Positions 50,973-59,230 of a stretch of DNA of 64,000 bases are shown here, piece after piece. A program made the translations under genes and the position numbers. The notes under the pieces were generated by a model that saw nothing but the letters and a program-made list of their open reading frames with translations, did not search any database and was not told the DNA's origin. This DNA comes from Rhodobacterales bacterium LSUCC0031 (GTDB taxonomy: Bacteria; Pseudomonadota; Alphaproteobacteria; Rhodobacterales; Rhodobacteraceae), in assembly GCA_015689735.1 (NCBI GenBank), contig WVSP01000001.1:422001-486000 (forward strand). The letters run 5' to 3'. Numbering within the stretch: the first letter of the stretch is position 1; the number at the start of each line of letters is the position of its first letter.

Positions 50973-53216
50973 CTACAAACGCTCCACCTCGACCAGCGCC
51001 GAATGTGCGCTCGTGCCTTGACCAAGGCGCGAGGTGCCCACATCGCGTGTCAGCACGTTGGGGTTGCCGTTCGCATCCATGTTCTGGCCCGGTCCGCTGA
51101 CCCATACGCCAGTGGGCAGGGCTACGACACCGTGCAAGATGTCGGCGGTCACGCGCGCCCGTGCGCGCACAGCGCCCCGCGCGTTGAAGACGCGGACCAG
51201 ATCGCCCGTCGCGATGCCGCGCTGGGCGGCGTCTTGTTCATGGAGAAGAATGGTCTCGGGCCGCGCGCCTTCGACATCGGCCAGGGCCGCTTCGAGCTGG
51301 GAATGGAGCTTGTCGCCCGGCTGGGGCGAGACGAGGTGGAGGGGCGTGGCCTTGGTGGCCGCGCCCGGCCATTCCTTGGGCGGCAGCCAGACCGGGTGGC
51401 CGGGGCAATCGGCATAGCCGAAGCTGTCGATGCGCGCGGAAAAGATCTCGATCTTGCCAGACGGCGTCTTGAGTGGCGCACCCGTCGGATCGGCGCGGAA
51501 ACGGCGCAGCACGGGCTTTGGCTGTTCATCTGCCGCAAGGTCGAGCTTGACCCAGTTTTTCGCGCGCAAATCATCAAGCGTCGGCACATCCACACCCAGC
51601 GCGCGGCCCCGTTCCATGAGCCCTTTGTAAAGATGCGCGATCCACCCGGCGGGATCGCGCCCCTCGGTAAAGGCTTCGCCCACGCCCAACCGCTCGGCCA
51701 GTCCCGTGAAAATCGCGTAATCGTCGCGCGCATCGCCCACGGGCGGGATCAGTCGTGGCATGTGGAAAAGGTAATCGTCGAGCGGGCTGCGCCCGATATC
51801 CTCGCGCTCATAGGGTGTGGTGGCGGGAAAGACGATATCGGCGCGCTGGGCTGTGGGCGTCCACCACGGTTCGTTGACGATGATCGTTTCGGGTTGCAGC
51901 CACGCCTTGTGCAGGCGGTTAAGGTCCTGGTGATGGTGGAAAGGATTGCCACCCGCCCAATAGACCAGCCGGATATCGGGATAGACGCGCCGCTCGCCGT
52001 TGAAGTCATAAGGCTGGCCGGGATTGAGCAGCATGTCGGCCACGCGCGCGACGGGGATGACATCGCCGACCGGGTTTCCCCCCTGCGGCAGGGTCATGCC
52101 GCCCAAGGGTTTGAAATCCTTGCCGATGCCGCCGATGGCCCCGTAGCCATAGCCGACCCCTCCACCCGGCAGGCCGATCTGGCCCAGCATCGCCGCCAGC
52201 ACGGCCGACATCCAATAGGGTTGTTCGCCATGTTCGGCGCGTTGCAGCGACCATGCGACGGTGATGAGCGTCCGGGTCGTGGCCATGCGCCGGGCAAGGG
52301 CGCGCGTCTGTTCCGGGCTGACGCCCGTCAGGGGTGCCGCCCATTCGGGCGATTTGGGAATGCCGTCAGCCTCACCCATCAAATAGGGGCGGAAAAGGTC
52401 CCAACCGGTCGTGTAGCGGTCGAGGAAAGCGTGATCGGTCAGCCCCTCGGTCTCCAGCACATGAGCGAGCGCCAGCATCAGCGCGGTATCCGAGCCAGGG
52501 CGGCAGGGGAGCCAGTCGCAGCCATCGGGCGCATCCGTCCGCTGCGGGCCGATGTTGATGCGCGTGATGCCATTTTGCGCGAAACGGTCGAACCAGCCGG
52601 CGGTCTGGTGTTCAGTGATGCCGCCCATCGAGACCATGGAATTCTTGGGGTTGATGCCGCCGAACATGACCAAGGTTTCGGTATGCTGGGCGATGGTGGC
52701 GTAGCTGTCTTGGACCTCGTAGGTCAGTGTCAGGAAATTCTCGCCAAAAACATGCGGCATGATGGATTGCGCGCAGCCGGTCGAATAACTCCCGAAACTC
52801 GCCACATAGCCGCCGATCATATTGAGAAAGCGATGCACCTGCCCCTGCGCATGGTGGAACCGCCCGGCCGAGGCCCAGCCGTAGGACCCGCCGTAGATCG
52901 CGCCATTGCCATGGGTCTTGCGCACCCTGTCGAGTTCTTGGGCCGCGACATCGAGCGCCTCGTCCCAAGGGGGCGTGACGTAATCGCCATCGCCCCGGCC
53001 CGCACGGTCGCGGCTTGCCAGCCATGCGCGCCGGATCGCGGGGCGCGCAACGCGCGAGGCGTGGTGGACAGCGGCGGGCAGGATCGCGGGGATCGCGGGT
53101 GGCGTAGGATCGGGGGCAAAGGGATAGGTGGCGATGATCCTGTCGCCCGCTGTCTCGACCTCGAAAGCGCCCCAATGGCTTGAGGTCACACGTCTTTGCC
53201 GGTTGCTGCCATCCAT
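50973..53216 (-). CDS. bisC: BisC-type molybdopterin oxidoreductase
   Basis: A 747-residue molybdenum enzyme of the DMSO-reductase family, in the BisC/TorA branch (S- or N-oxide reduction). There is no Tat signal at the N-terminus, so it is cytoplasmic, like biotin sulfoxide reductase. SYSTGCAQSIMPHVFG contains the Ser expected to ligate molybdenum; GAIYGGSYGWASAGRFHHAQGQVHRFLN is a cofactor-binding segment, and the C-terminal domain (SPQPGDKLHSQLE ... GVWVSGPGQNMDANGNPNVLTRDVGTSRLGQGTSAHSALVEVERL) is characteristic. No Fe-S site is seen, as expected. The probable substrates are methionine or biotin sulfoxides. Confidence 0.9.
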   Translation of the reverse strand: MDGSNRQRRVTSSHWGAFEVETAGDRIIATYPFAPDPTPPAIPAILPAAVHHASRVARPAIRRAWLASRDRAGRGDGDYVTPPWDEALDVAAQELDRVRKTHGNGAIYGGSYGWASAGRFHHAQGQVHRFLNMIGGYVASFGSYSTGCAQSIMPHVFGENFLTLTYEVQDSYATIAQHTETLVMFGGINPKNSMVSMGGITEHQTAGWFDRFAQNGITRINIGPQRTDAPDGCDWLPCRPGSDTALMLALAHVLETEGLTDHAFLDRYTTGWDLFRPYLMGEADGIPKSPEWAAPLTGVSPEQTRALARRMATTRTLITVAWSLQRAEHGEQPYWMSAVLAAMLGQIGLPGGGVGYGYGAIGGIGKDFKPLGGMTLPQGGNPVGDVIPVARVADMLLNPGQPYDFNGERRVYPDIRLVYWAGGNPFHHHQDLNRLHKAWLQPETIIVNEPWWTPTAQRADIVFPATTPYEREDIGRSPLDDYLFHMPRLIPPVGDARDDYAIFTGLAERLGVGEAFTEGRDPAGWIAHLYKGLMERGRALGVDVPTLDDLRAKNWVKLDLAADEQPKPVLRRFRADPTGAPLKTPSGKIEIFSARIDSFGYADCPGHPVWLPPKEWPGAATKATPLHLVSPQPGDKLHSQLEAALADVEGARPETILLHEQDAAQRGIATGDLVRVFNARGAVRARARVTADILHGVVALPTGVWVSGPGQNMDANGNPNVLTRDVGTSRLGQGTSAHSALVEVERL

Positions 53217-53329
53217 GATCCATCCCCCGATCTATCGGCGCATCCTAGCGCGCTGAAATTGGGGGGGGAATGGCCCCCTTGCGCATGGCGGCGGGGGACG
53301 GCATCACTTGCGCGCAGGCGGGGGATGCT

Positions 53330-54322
53330 ATGACCATCAAGGTTGCGATCAACGGCTTTGGGCGCATCGGGCGCTCGGTTTTGCGGGCATGGCTCAAGGG
53401 CGGCTGGCCCGAGATCGAGATCGTGGCGCTGAACGACATCGCGCCTTTGAAAACCTGCGCCTATCTGTTCCAATATGACAGCGTCTTCGGTCCTTGGCCC
53501 GAGGAGGTCGCGGCAGGCGATGGCCTGTTGCGGATTGGCGCGCGCGCGATCCCCTTTACCCAAGTGCCTGATCTTGCCCGGCTCGATCTGTCGGGTGTCG
53601 ATGTGGTGATGGAATGCACCGGGCTGGCCCGCACACGCAGCTTTGCCGAGGCGGGACTGACCGCCGGGGCGCGGCGGGTACTGGTTTCTGGCCCCTCCCC
53701 CGAGGCGGATGTGACAGTGGTTCTGGGGGCAAATGACGCGGCGCTGTTGCCTGAGCATCGGATCGTGTCGAACGCGTCATGCACCACCAACGCGGTGGCG
53801 CCATTGGCGGCGTTGATCGATGCGGAATGGGGGTTGGAAAGCGCGCTTTTGACCACGGTGCATTGCTATACGGGCAGCCAGCCTACGGTCGATCAGCCGA
53901 TGGGCGAGGATTTCGCGCGTTCACGTGCTGCTGCACTCAGCATGGTGCCGACAACGACGAGCGCCGCCACCTTGGTCGATGTGGTTTTGCCGCATCTGGC
54001 AGGGCGGATTACCGGATCGGCGGTGCGGGTGCCGGTGGCCTCGGTCTCTTGCGTGGATCTCGCGGTGATCACCCGCGAAAAACCGCAAGCCGATGTGGCG
54101 CAAGAATTTTTCAAGGCCAAGGCCGGGCGGATCATCGGCTATACCGATCAAACCCTTGTCTCGACCGATCTGCGCGCGCGGCCTGAATCGGTGATCGTAC
54201 AGGGGCCGGAAATCAAGCGCGCCAAGGGCGGCATGCTGCGCGTCTTTGGCTGGTATGACAATGAATGGGGCTTTTCGTGCCGCATGCTCGATCTGGCCCG
54301 CAAGATGGGAGCGATGGGATGA
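53330..54322 (+). CDS. gap: Glyceraldehyde-3-phosphate dehydrogenase paralog
   Basis: A 330-residue GAPDH. MTIKVAINGFGRIGRSVLRAW is the NAD-binding start, the Asp of ALND indicates NAD preference, and ASCTTN with Cys151 is the active site; the conserved WYDNEWGFSCRMLDL is at the C-terminus. It differs from the usual enzymes in the region NIIPTSTGAAKA, here SMVPTTTSAATLV, and in SGPSPEADV, so its substrate preference may differ (GapB- or erythrose-phosphate-type). The ATG at 53330 follows GCGGGGGATG. It overlaps the following dehydrogenase gene by four bases (ATGA), so the two are coupled. Confidence 0.88.
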   Translation: MTIKVAINGFGRIGRSVLRAWLKGGWPEIEIVALNDIAPLKTCAYLFQYDSVFGPWPEEVAAGDGLLRIGARAIPFTQVPDLARLDLSGVDVVMECTGLARTRSFAEAGLTAGARRVLVSGPSPEADVTVVLGANDAALLPEHRIVSNASCTTNAVAPLAALIDAEWGLESALLTTVHCYTGSQPTVDQPMGEDFARSRAAALSMVPTTTSAATLVDVVLPHLAGRITGSAVRVPVASVSCVDLAVITREKPQADVAQEFFKAKAGRIIGYTDQTLVSTDLRARPESVIVQGPEIKRAKGGMLRVFGWYDNEWGFSCRMLDLARKMGAMG

Positions 54323-55767
54323 GCGATTGGCAAAAATGGCAGCGGCAGGCAAATTTTGTCGGCGGCGCATGGGTCGGGGCCGAGAGCGGCAAGACCGTCG
54401 ATGTGACGAACCCTGCAACAGGCGCGGTGATCGGCACCGTTCCGGCCTGCGGCGCGCTGGAAACCCATCGCGCGATTGACGCCGCCGCCGCCGCCTTCCC
54501 GGCCTTTGCTGCGATGGATCTGATGAGCCGCGTGGGGCTTTTGTGGAAACTCCACGATGCGCTGATGGACAATCAGGCCGCCTTGGCCGAGCTATTGACC
54601 ATCGAGATGGGCAAACCCTTGGCCGAGGCGATGGGCGAGATCGCCATCGGCGCGCAATATGTCCGTTGGTTCGCCGAAGAGGCACGCCGCGCCAAGGGCG
54701 AGATCGTCCCTGCCGGTGTGAATGGCCGCCGCATCCTTGTGACCAAGCACCCGGTGGGTGTTGTGGGCATGATCACGCCGTGGAATTTCCCTTCCTCTAT
54801 GCTCGCGCGCAAGCTAGCCCCCGCCTTGGCCGTGGGCTGCACGGTCGTGGCAAAGCCCGCGACCGCCACCCCCTATTCGGGACTGGCATGGGCGGCCCTC
54901 GCCGAGGAGGTGGGTTATCCGGCGGGTGTGGTGAACATCGTGACGGGATCGGCGCGCGCCATTGCAGGTGCGATGATGGAGCGGCCCGAGCTGCGCAAAG
55001 TGACCTTCACCGGCTCGACCGAGGTCGGCAAAGAGTTGATTCGCGCCTCGGCTGATACGGTCAAGAAGGTCTCGATGGAGTTGGGCGGCAACGCGCCTTT
55101 CATCGTGTTCGACGATGCCGATCTTGATGCGGCGGTCGAGGGTGCGATCGTGTCGAAATATCGCAATTCGGGGCAAACCTGCGTCTGCGCCAACCGCATC
55201 TATGTACAGGCAGGCGTGCATGATGCCTTTGTCGCCAAGCTGGTCGAGAAAACCCGCGCGCTGAAAGTGGGCGATGGCCGCGAGCCGGGCGTGGCCCAAG
55301 GGCCGCTGATCGATGCGAGCGCGGTCGCCAAGGTCGAGGAATTGCTCGACGACGCCAAGGCCAAGGGGGCTGAGGTCGTGCTGGGCGGGTCGCGCCACCA
55401 GCTTGGTGGCACCTTCTTCCAGCCGACGGTCTTGACCGGCGCGACGCAAGAGATGGCCTTTGCGCGCGAAGAGATCTTCGGCCCCCTTGCCCCGGTCTTT
55501 CGCTTCGAGACCGAAGAGGAGGTCATCGCCATGGCCAATGACACCGAATTCGGTCTGGCCTCTTACGTCTATACGCGCGATCTGGGTCGCGCCTTTCGGC
55601 TGAACGCGCGGCTCGCCTATGGTATGATCGGGGTCAATTCCGGCCTGATCACAACCGTCGAGGCCCCCTTTGGCGGGATCAAGGAGTCGGGTCTTGGAAA
55701 AGAGGGCGGGAGCCAAGGGCTCGAGGATTATCTCGACACGAAATATGTTTGTATCGATGGGATCTGA
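54319..55767 (+). CDS. gabD: Succinate-semialdehyde-type aldehyde dehydrogenase
   Basis: A 482-residue NAD(P)-dependent aldehyde dehydrogenase. The start MSDWQKWQRQANFVGGAWVGAESGKTVDVTNPATG, GMITPWNFPSSMLARK, FTGSTEVGKELI, MELGGNAPFIVFDDADLD (general-base Glu), NSGQTCVCANR (catalytic Cys), and NSGLITTVEAPFGGIKESGLGKEGG at the end match the succinate/glutarate-semialdehyde dehydrogenase group. It starts inside the gap stop. The pairing with GAPDH is unusual: together they oxidise two aldehydes, but a shared pathway cannot be named from sequence. Confidence 0.9.
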   Translation: MSDWQKWQRQANFVGGAWVGAESGKTVDVTNPATGAVIGTVPACGALETHRAIDAAAAAFPAFAAMDLMSRVGLLWKLHDALMDNQAALAELLTIEMGKPLAEAMGEIAIGAQYVRWFAEEARRAKGEIVPAGVNGRRILVTKHPVGVVGMITPWNFPSSMLARKLAPALAVGCTVVAKPATATPYSGLAWAALAEEVGYPAGVVNIVTGSARAIAGAMMERPELRKVTFTGSTEVGKELIRASADTVKKVSMELGGNAPFIVFDDADLDAAVEGAIVSKYRNSGQTCVCANRIYVQAGVHDAFVAKLVEKTRALKVGDGREPGVAQGPLIDASAVAKVEELLDDAKAKGAEVVLGGSRHQLGGTFFQPTVLTGATQEMAFAREEIFGPLAPVFRFETEEEVIAMANDTEFGLASYVYTRDLGRAFRLNARLAYGMIGVNSGLITTVEAPFGGIKESGLGKEGGSQGLEDYLDTKYVCIDGI

Positions 55768-55901
55768 AGCCTGATCGACGAGATGGTGTCACCTTTTCCC
55801 TGCGCTGATCGGACCGCTGCCGCGTGGTGCATGCGGCGGAGGCCTCCGGCGGGGATATTTATGAAACGAAGAAGGGCGCGCGCGTTAACCTTAATGCGAG
55901 T

Positions 55902-56594
55902 TTAAGGGCCGTAATGCAGCCCCTCGGCGATGAGCTCCAGCTTTTGCAGGGCGATGGGGCGGTTTTTTGCATCGCGCGCGATGCGTGTCAGTACCAAGAG
56001 GGCCGTATAGCGATCGCAGGCAAGGGCGACTGACGCGCTCATCGTGGTCATGCCGGCGGTCAGGCTTTCGTCGATATGCGCGGCCTCAATCCCGATGTCT
56101 TGCAACATGGAGGCGAGGTCGGGGTCGGCGTCCTCGTCGATGGCGGGTAAAAGCGCCTCAGGCAGCGCGACGAGATCGCGGCCACAGCGCTGGCCCTTGC
56201 GCTGAAAGACCCGTTCAAGCGTGGCAAGGCGCGCAGTGCCAAGCAGCGCCATCTCTTCGGGATCGGCGCCGCGTGTGGCGCTACGGGCGCGATAGACCTC
56301 CAAGATCAGCGGTGCGCCACTGGTATCGCGCAGCGACATTTGCAACGGGCTTGACTTTGGCGTGTCTCGGGCCGGGATCACGGCACATACAACAGTGCCG
56401 CGACCCGGTTTGCGGGCCAAAAGCCCTAACCCCTCAAGGGTGATAAGGGCGCGCCGCATGGTTCCTTGGCTGACGCCGAATTCCGCAGCCAGGCCAAATT
56501 CATTTGGAAGGCGCTGGCCAACCGGCCATTCGCCCGCCGTGATCTTGCGGATCATCTCGGTTTCGGTGGCCTTGTAGAGCGGAACACGCGCCAT
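55902..56594 (-). CDS. GntR/UTRA-family transcriptional regulator
   Basis: A 230-residue regulator. YKATETEMIRKITAGEWPVGQRLPNEFGLAAEFGVSQGTMRRALITLEGLGLLARKPGRGTVVC is the GntR winged helix; the rest is a UTRA ligand-binding domain (PLILEVYRARSATRGADPEEMALLGTARLATLERVFQRKG). The ATG at 56594 has GGAGA eight bases upstream. It follows the exonuclease gene by 52 bases on the same strand and may or may not belong to that cluster. No sugar-uptake genes, the usual targets of UTRA regulators, are next to it. Confidence 0.88.
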   Translation of the reverse strand: MARVPLYKATETEMIRKITAGEWPVGQRLPNEFGLAAEFGVSQGTMRRALITLEGLGLLARKPGRGTVVCAVIPARDTPKSSPLQMSLRDTSGAPLILEVYRARSATRGADPEEMALLGTARLATLERVFQRKGQRCGRDLVALPEALLPAIDEDADPDLASMLQDIGIEAAHIDESLTAGMTTMSASVALACDRYTALLVLTRIARDAKNRPIALQKLELIAEGLHYGP

Positions 56595-56646
56595 GATCGT
56601 CACTCTCCGTTGGGTCTGTGCAGGTTGCTGTGGGGGGCTGTCGCGG

Positions 56647-58653
56647 TCAATTCAGATGTTCGATCAATCGGCTATGGCGATCGAAGGCTTTGATCAATGC
56701 CTCCAAATTGGGCAGCTCTGCCGCGTGGAGCATCGGGATCATCTTGCGAAACGCCTCGGCTGTGGCGATGGCATCGCCGATGGCGGTGTGGCGGGCATCT
56801 TCTGGGATTGTGATGTGGAGCCGCGCGCATAGCGCATCGAGCGTATGTTCTGCCGACTGGCCATAAAGGATCGCCGAGCAGAGCACAGTGTCGAGGATGG
56901 GTTGATCGAAGCGCACACCGATCTCGGGTTCGCGGCGGCGTAGAAAGCTCATGTCGAAAGGGGCGTTGTGGGCGACAAGGACTGCATCCTTGGCGAAGGC
57001 ATGAAAGCGGGCCAGCGCAGTTGCCACATCGGGTGCGTCGGCGACCATTGCATCGGTGATGCGATGGACCGCGGTTGCCGCGGCGGGGATGCGGCGGCCG
57101 GGATTGACCAGCATGTCGAAGCGTTCGCCCGCCACGACCTTGCCATTGACCAGCCGCAGCGCGGCAATCTGGCAGATCTCGTCGCTTTGTGGGTTCAGCC
57201 CCGTGGTTTCGGTGTCGAAGATCACATAGCTGAGTGACGTGAGCGGAACCTTGGCCAAGGCATCGGGCAGGGCCGCATGCAAAAGGTCGAAATCATACAT
57301 CACCATGCGGCTTGGCCCGCTGGGGCGCAGTGTGGCCCGCGCAAGCGACAGCCGCAGCGCGTGGCGACCGGGGCCAGCAGGTTCGATCCCAAGCGTCGTG
57401 CCGTGGCTAAGAAGGACATCATGGCCGCTGAACCCAGAAAGGCCTGGTGCCAATGGTGTATCCAGCCATTGTGCAAGGCGGGTAGGATCGGGGGCTTGGC
57501 CCATTGCCTCGAGGCTGAGAACGGCCTGTTGCGGGCCGATTGATGCAAATGTCAGTCTTAATTCCTCTGCCCCATCTTGCGACCACGCAAGCGCCAAGCG
57601 CTCAAGCATGCGGGTGATGGCGAAACCGTCGCAGCGTAGATCCGTCATGTCGAGATCAGGTGTCAGTACGAGCCCCTTGCGCTCGAGGCGGGCTTTCAGC
57701 GCCGCGCCCAAATCGGCGGCGCCAAGCGCCTCCATCGGCCACCACGCCGTATCGGTTGCCGATTTGCGCGCGGCAGTATTTTGGACCAGCGCGGAAAGCA
57801 TGGTCTTGGCGGGGCTCTCGGGCAGATTGGGTAGGCAGGTTTGCACCCCATCGAGGAGCCGTTTGAGCAGATGCGCGCGCTCGGCCGCAACCTTGAGTTC
57901 AGCGGTGACATCGCGCAGGATCAACACATATCCCGGTGCCGCGCTGTCTTGGCCAGCGATTTGGACCAGCCGCAGCCGCGCCTCGAGCAATTGCGCGCCT
58001 TGGCGCGTGGTGACCAAGATATCTGCACCATCAGGGCCAGCCTGTTGGATCAGGCGCCCATAGGCTTGGTGGATCGGACCCATGCGTAGCAACCCGGCAA
58101 CCGGTCGCCCCAACCCCAAAGCCTCGACATTGGGCAAGATCTCGCGGCAGCGGCCATTATAGAGCGCGATCATGTGCTGCGCGGTGCAGAAGATGACCCC
58201 GTCCGGGATATCGGCCAAGAGCGCCTCGAGCCGGGTCTTCTCGGCGTTCAGGCGCGCGGTTTCGCGGCCTACGGCCATCGCCATCGCGTTACGGGTCTCG
58301 GTCAGGTTAGCAGCGACCGCATCAGCGGCGGGGGCCAGATCGCCCAAGTAATGCCCAATCGCGTGATCGATCCTTTGATCGACATCGGCATGGGCGCGCG
58401 CGCGCAGATCGGCGGCCAAGCGTTCGACGGGCCGCGCGACATGCTCATCGAACAAGACCCAGACCCATGTCGTCAGGCCAAAGAGCGCGAAAATTGCGAT
58501 GGCGCCTGCGATGATGAAGGCACTCAGCGCACCCCCTTCGCCCAATCGCGTGTAGCCGATGACAAGCCCCGCGATGATCAGCGCCGCACCACCAAAAGCC
58601 AAAAGGGCAAAGAACAGAAAGATCCGCACGCGTAAGGATAATCGGCGTAACAT
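56647..58653 (-). CDS. Membrane-anchored PAS and DEDDh-exonuclease fusion
   Basis: A 668-residue fusion. Two membrane helices (about 10-33 and 42-64) are followed by a HAMP-like linker, a PAS-like domain (about 140-260, starting ADIPDGVIFCTAQHMIALYNG), a region reminiscent of a degenerate histidine-kinase core without a phospho-His, and a C-terminal DnaQ-type exonuclease of about 180 residues with intact DEDDh residues: FDTETTG, HNAPFDMSFL, and HTAIGDA. It would be a 3'-5' exonuclease held at the membrane under sensory control. In other proteobacteria such proteins sit near DUF294 and acetate-symporter genes, as here. Confidence 0.85.
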   Translation of the reverse strand: MLRRLSLRVRIFLFFALLAFGGAALIIAGLVIGYTRLGEGGALSAFIIAGAIAIFALFGLTTWVWVLFDEHVARPVERLAADLRARAHADVDQRIDHAIGHYLGDLAPAADAVAANLTETRNAMAMAVGRETARLNAEKTRLEALLADIPDGVIFCTAQHMIALYNGRCREILPNVEALGLGRPVAGLLRMGPIHQAYGRLIQQAGPDGADILVTTRQGAQLLEARLRLVQIAGQDSAAPGYVLILRDVTAELKVAAERAHLLKRLLDGVQTCLPNLPESPAKTMLSALVQNTAARKSATDTAWWPMEALGAADLGAALKARLERKGLVLTPDLDMTDLRCDGFAITRMLERLALAWSQDGAEELRLTFASIGPQQAVLSLEAMGQAPDPTRLAQWLDTPLAPGLSGFSGHDVLLSHGTTLGIEPAGPGRHALRLSLARATLRPSGPSRMVMYDFDLLHAALPDALAKVPLTSLSYVIFDTETTGLNPQSDEICQIAALRLVNGKVVAGERFDMLVNPGRRIPAAATAVHRITDAMVADAPDVATALARFHAFAKDAVLVAHNAPFDMSFLRRREPEIGVRFDQPILDTVLCSAILYGQSAEHTLDALCARLHITIPEDARHTAIGDAIATAEAFRKMIPMLHAAELPNLEALIKAFDRHSRLIEHLN

Positions 58654-58681
58654 CTCTTGGCCCCCCTTCGGGCTTGGTCGA

Positions 58682-59215
58682 TTAGCCGCTGCTGCCATGG
58701 CGCGCGCAGACGGTGGCGAAGATCACATCCTCGCCCGTCGCGTCGCGCCAGATCGCATCGATAGGATGGCCCGTCGCATCAAAGACCATGTTGGCGTTCA
58801 GATCGGTCCAGCGTTCGCCTGCACAATCGAAAAGCGCGGGGCGGATCATTTGCGGCTGCCAGCGCTCTTGCAGGCGCAGTTGCACGGCAAAAAGGCCCGA
58901 ACCGGGTGCGGTCTCGACCGTTTCCGCGGGTGAAAAGGCGATGAAGCCGCGCACCCAAGGTTGGATATAGGTCCAAGGCTGGTACCAGTTTTGTTGTTCG
59001 CGGGTTGTGATGGTGACCAGATCGGGGGCCATCGTGCCGCGCACACCATTATACCAGCCATATTCCTGCCCGATGGTTGCAAGGATCATGGTGATGCCGG
59101 CGCAGACCGGGATGACCCCTTTGGGCAGACGGTTGCGTGTCAAATGGCGCAGCACAAGGCCGATGCCGGCACCGGCGAAGCCTGCGAAAAACACGGTCAC
59201 GAGGGTCCAGAACAT
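58682..59215 (-). CDS. Two-helix membrane protein, unknown
   Basis: A 177-residue protein with two N-terminal membrane segments (MFWTLVTVFFAGFAGAGIGLVL and GVIPVCAGITMILATIG) and a soluble C-terminal region rich in aromatic residues (NWYQPWTYIQPWVRGFIAFSP ... LNANMVFDATGHPIDAIW). It lies between the DUF294 gene (15 bases) and the exonuclease gene (28 bases), so it belongs to this operon. I do not recognise its family; it might help the exonuclease reach the membrane. Confidence 0.72.
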   Translation of the reverse strand: MFWTLVTVFFAGFAGAGIGLVLRHLTRNRLPKGVIPVCAGITMILATIGQEYGWYNGVRGTMAPDLVTITTREQQNWYQPWTYIQPWVRGFIAFSPAETVETAPGSGLFAVQLRLQERWQPQMIRPALFDCAGERWTDLNANMVFDATGHPIDAIWRDATGEDVIFATVCARHGSSG

Positions 59216-59230
59216 CGTTTGATTTACCTT

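Noticed and set aside
50889-53183. Very long open frame antisense to the BisC-type gene
   Set aside because: It lies fully over a well-supported molybdoenzyme gene; Arg/His/Gly-rich and without any family motif. Long antisense frames are expected in GC-rich DNA.
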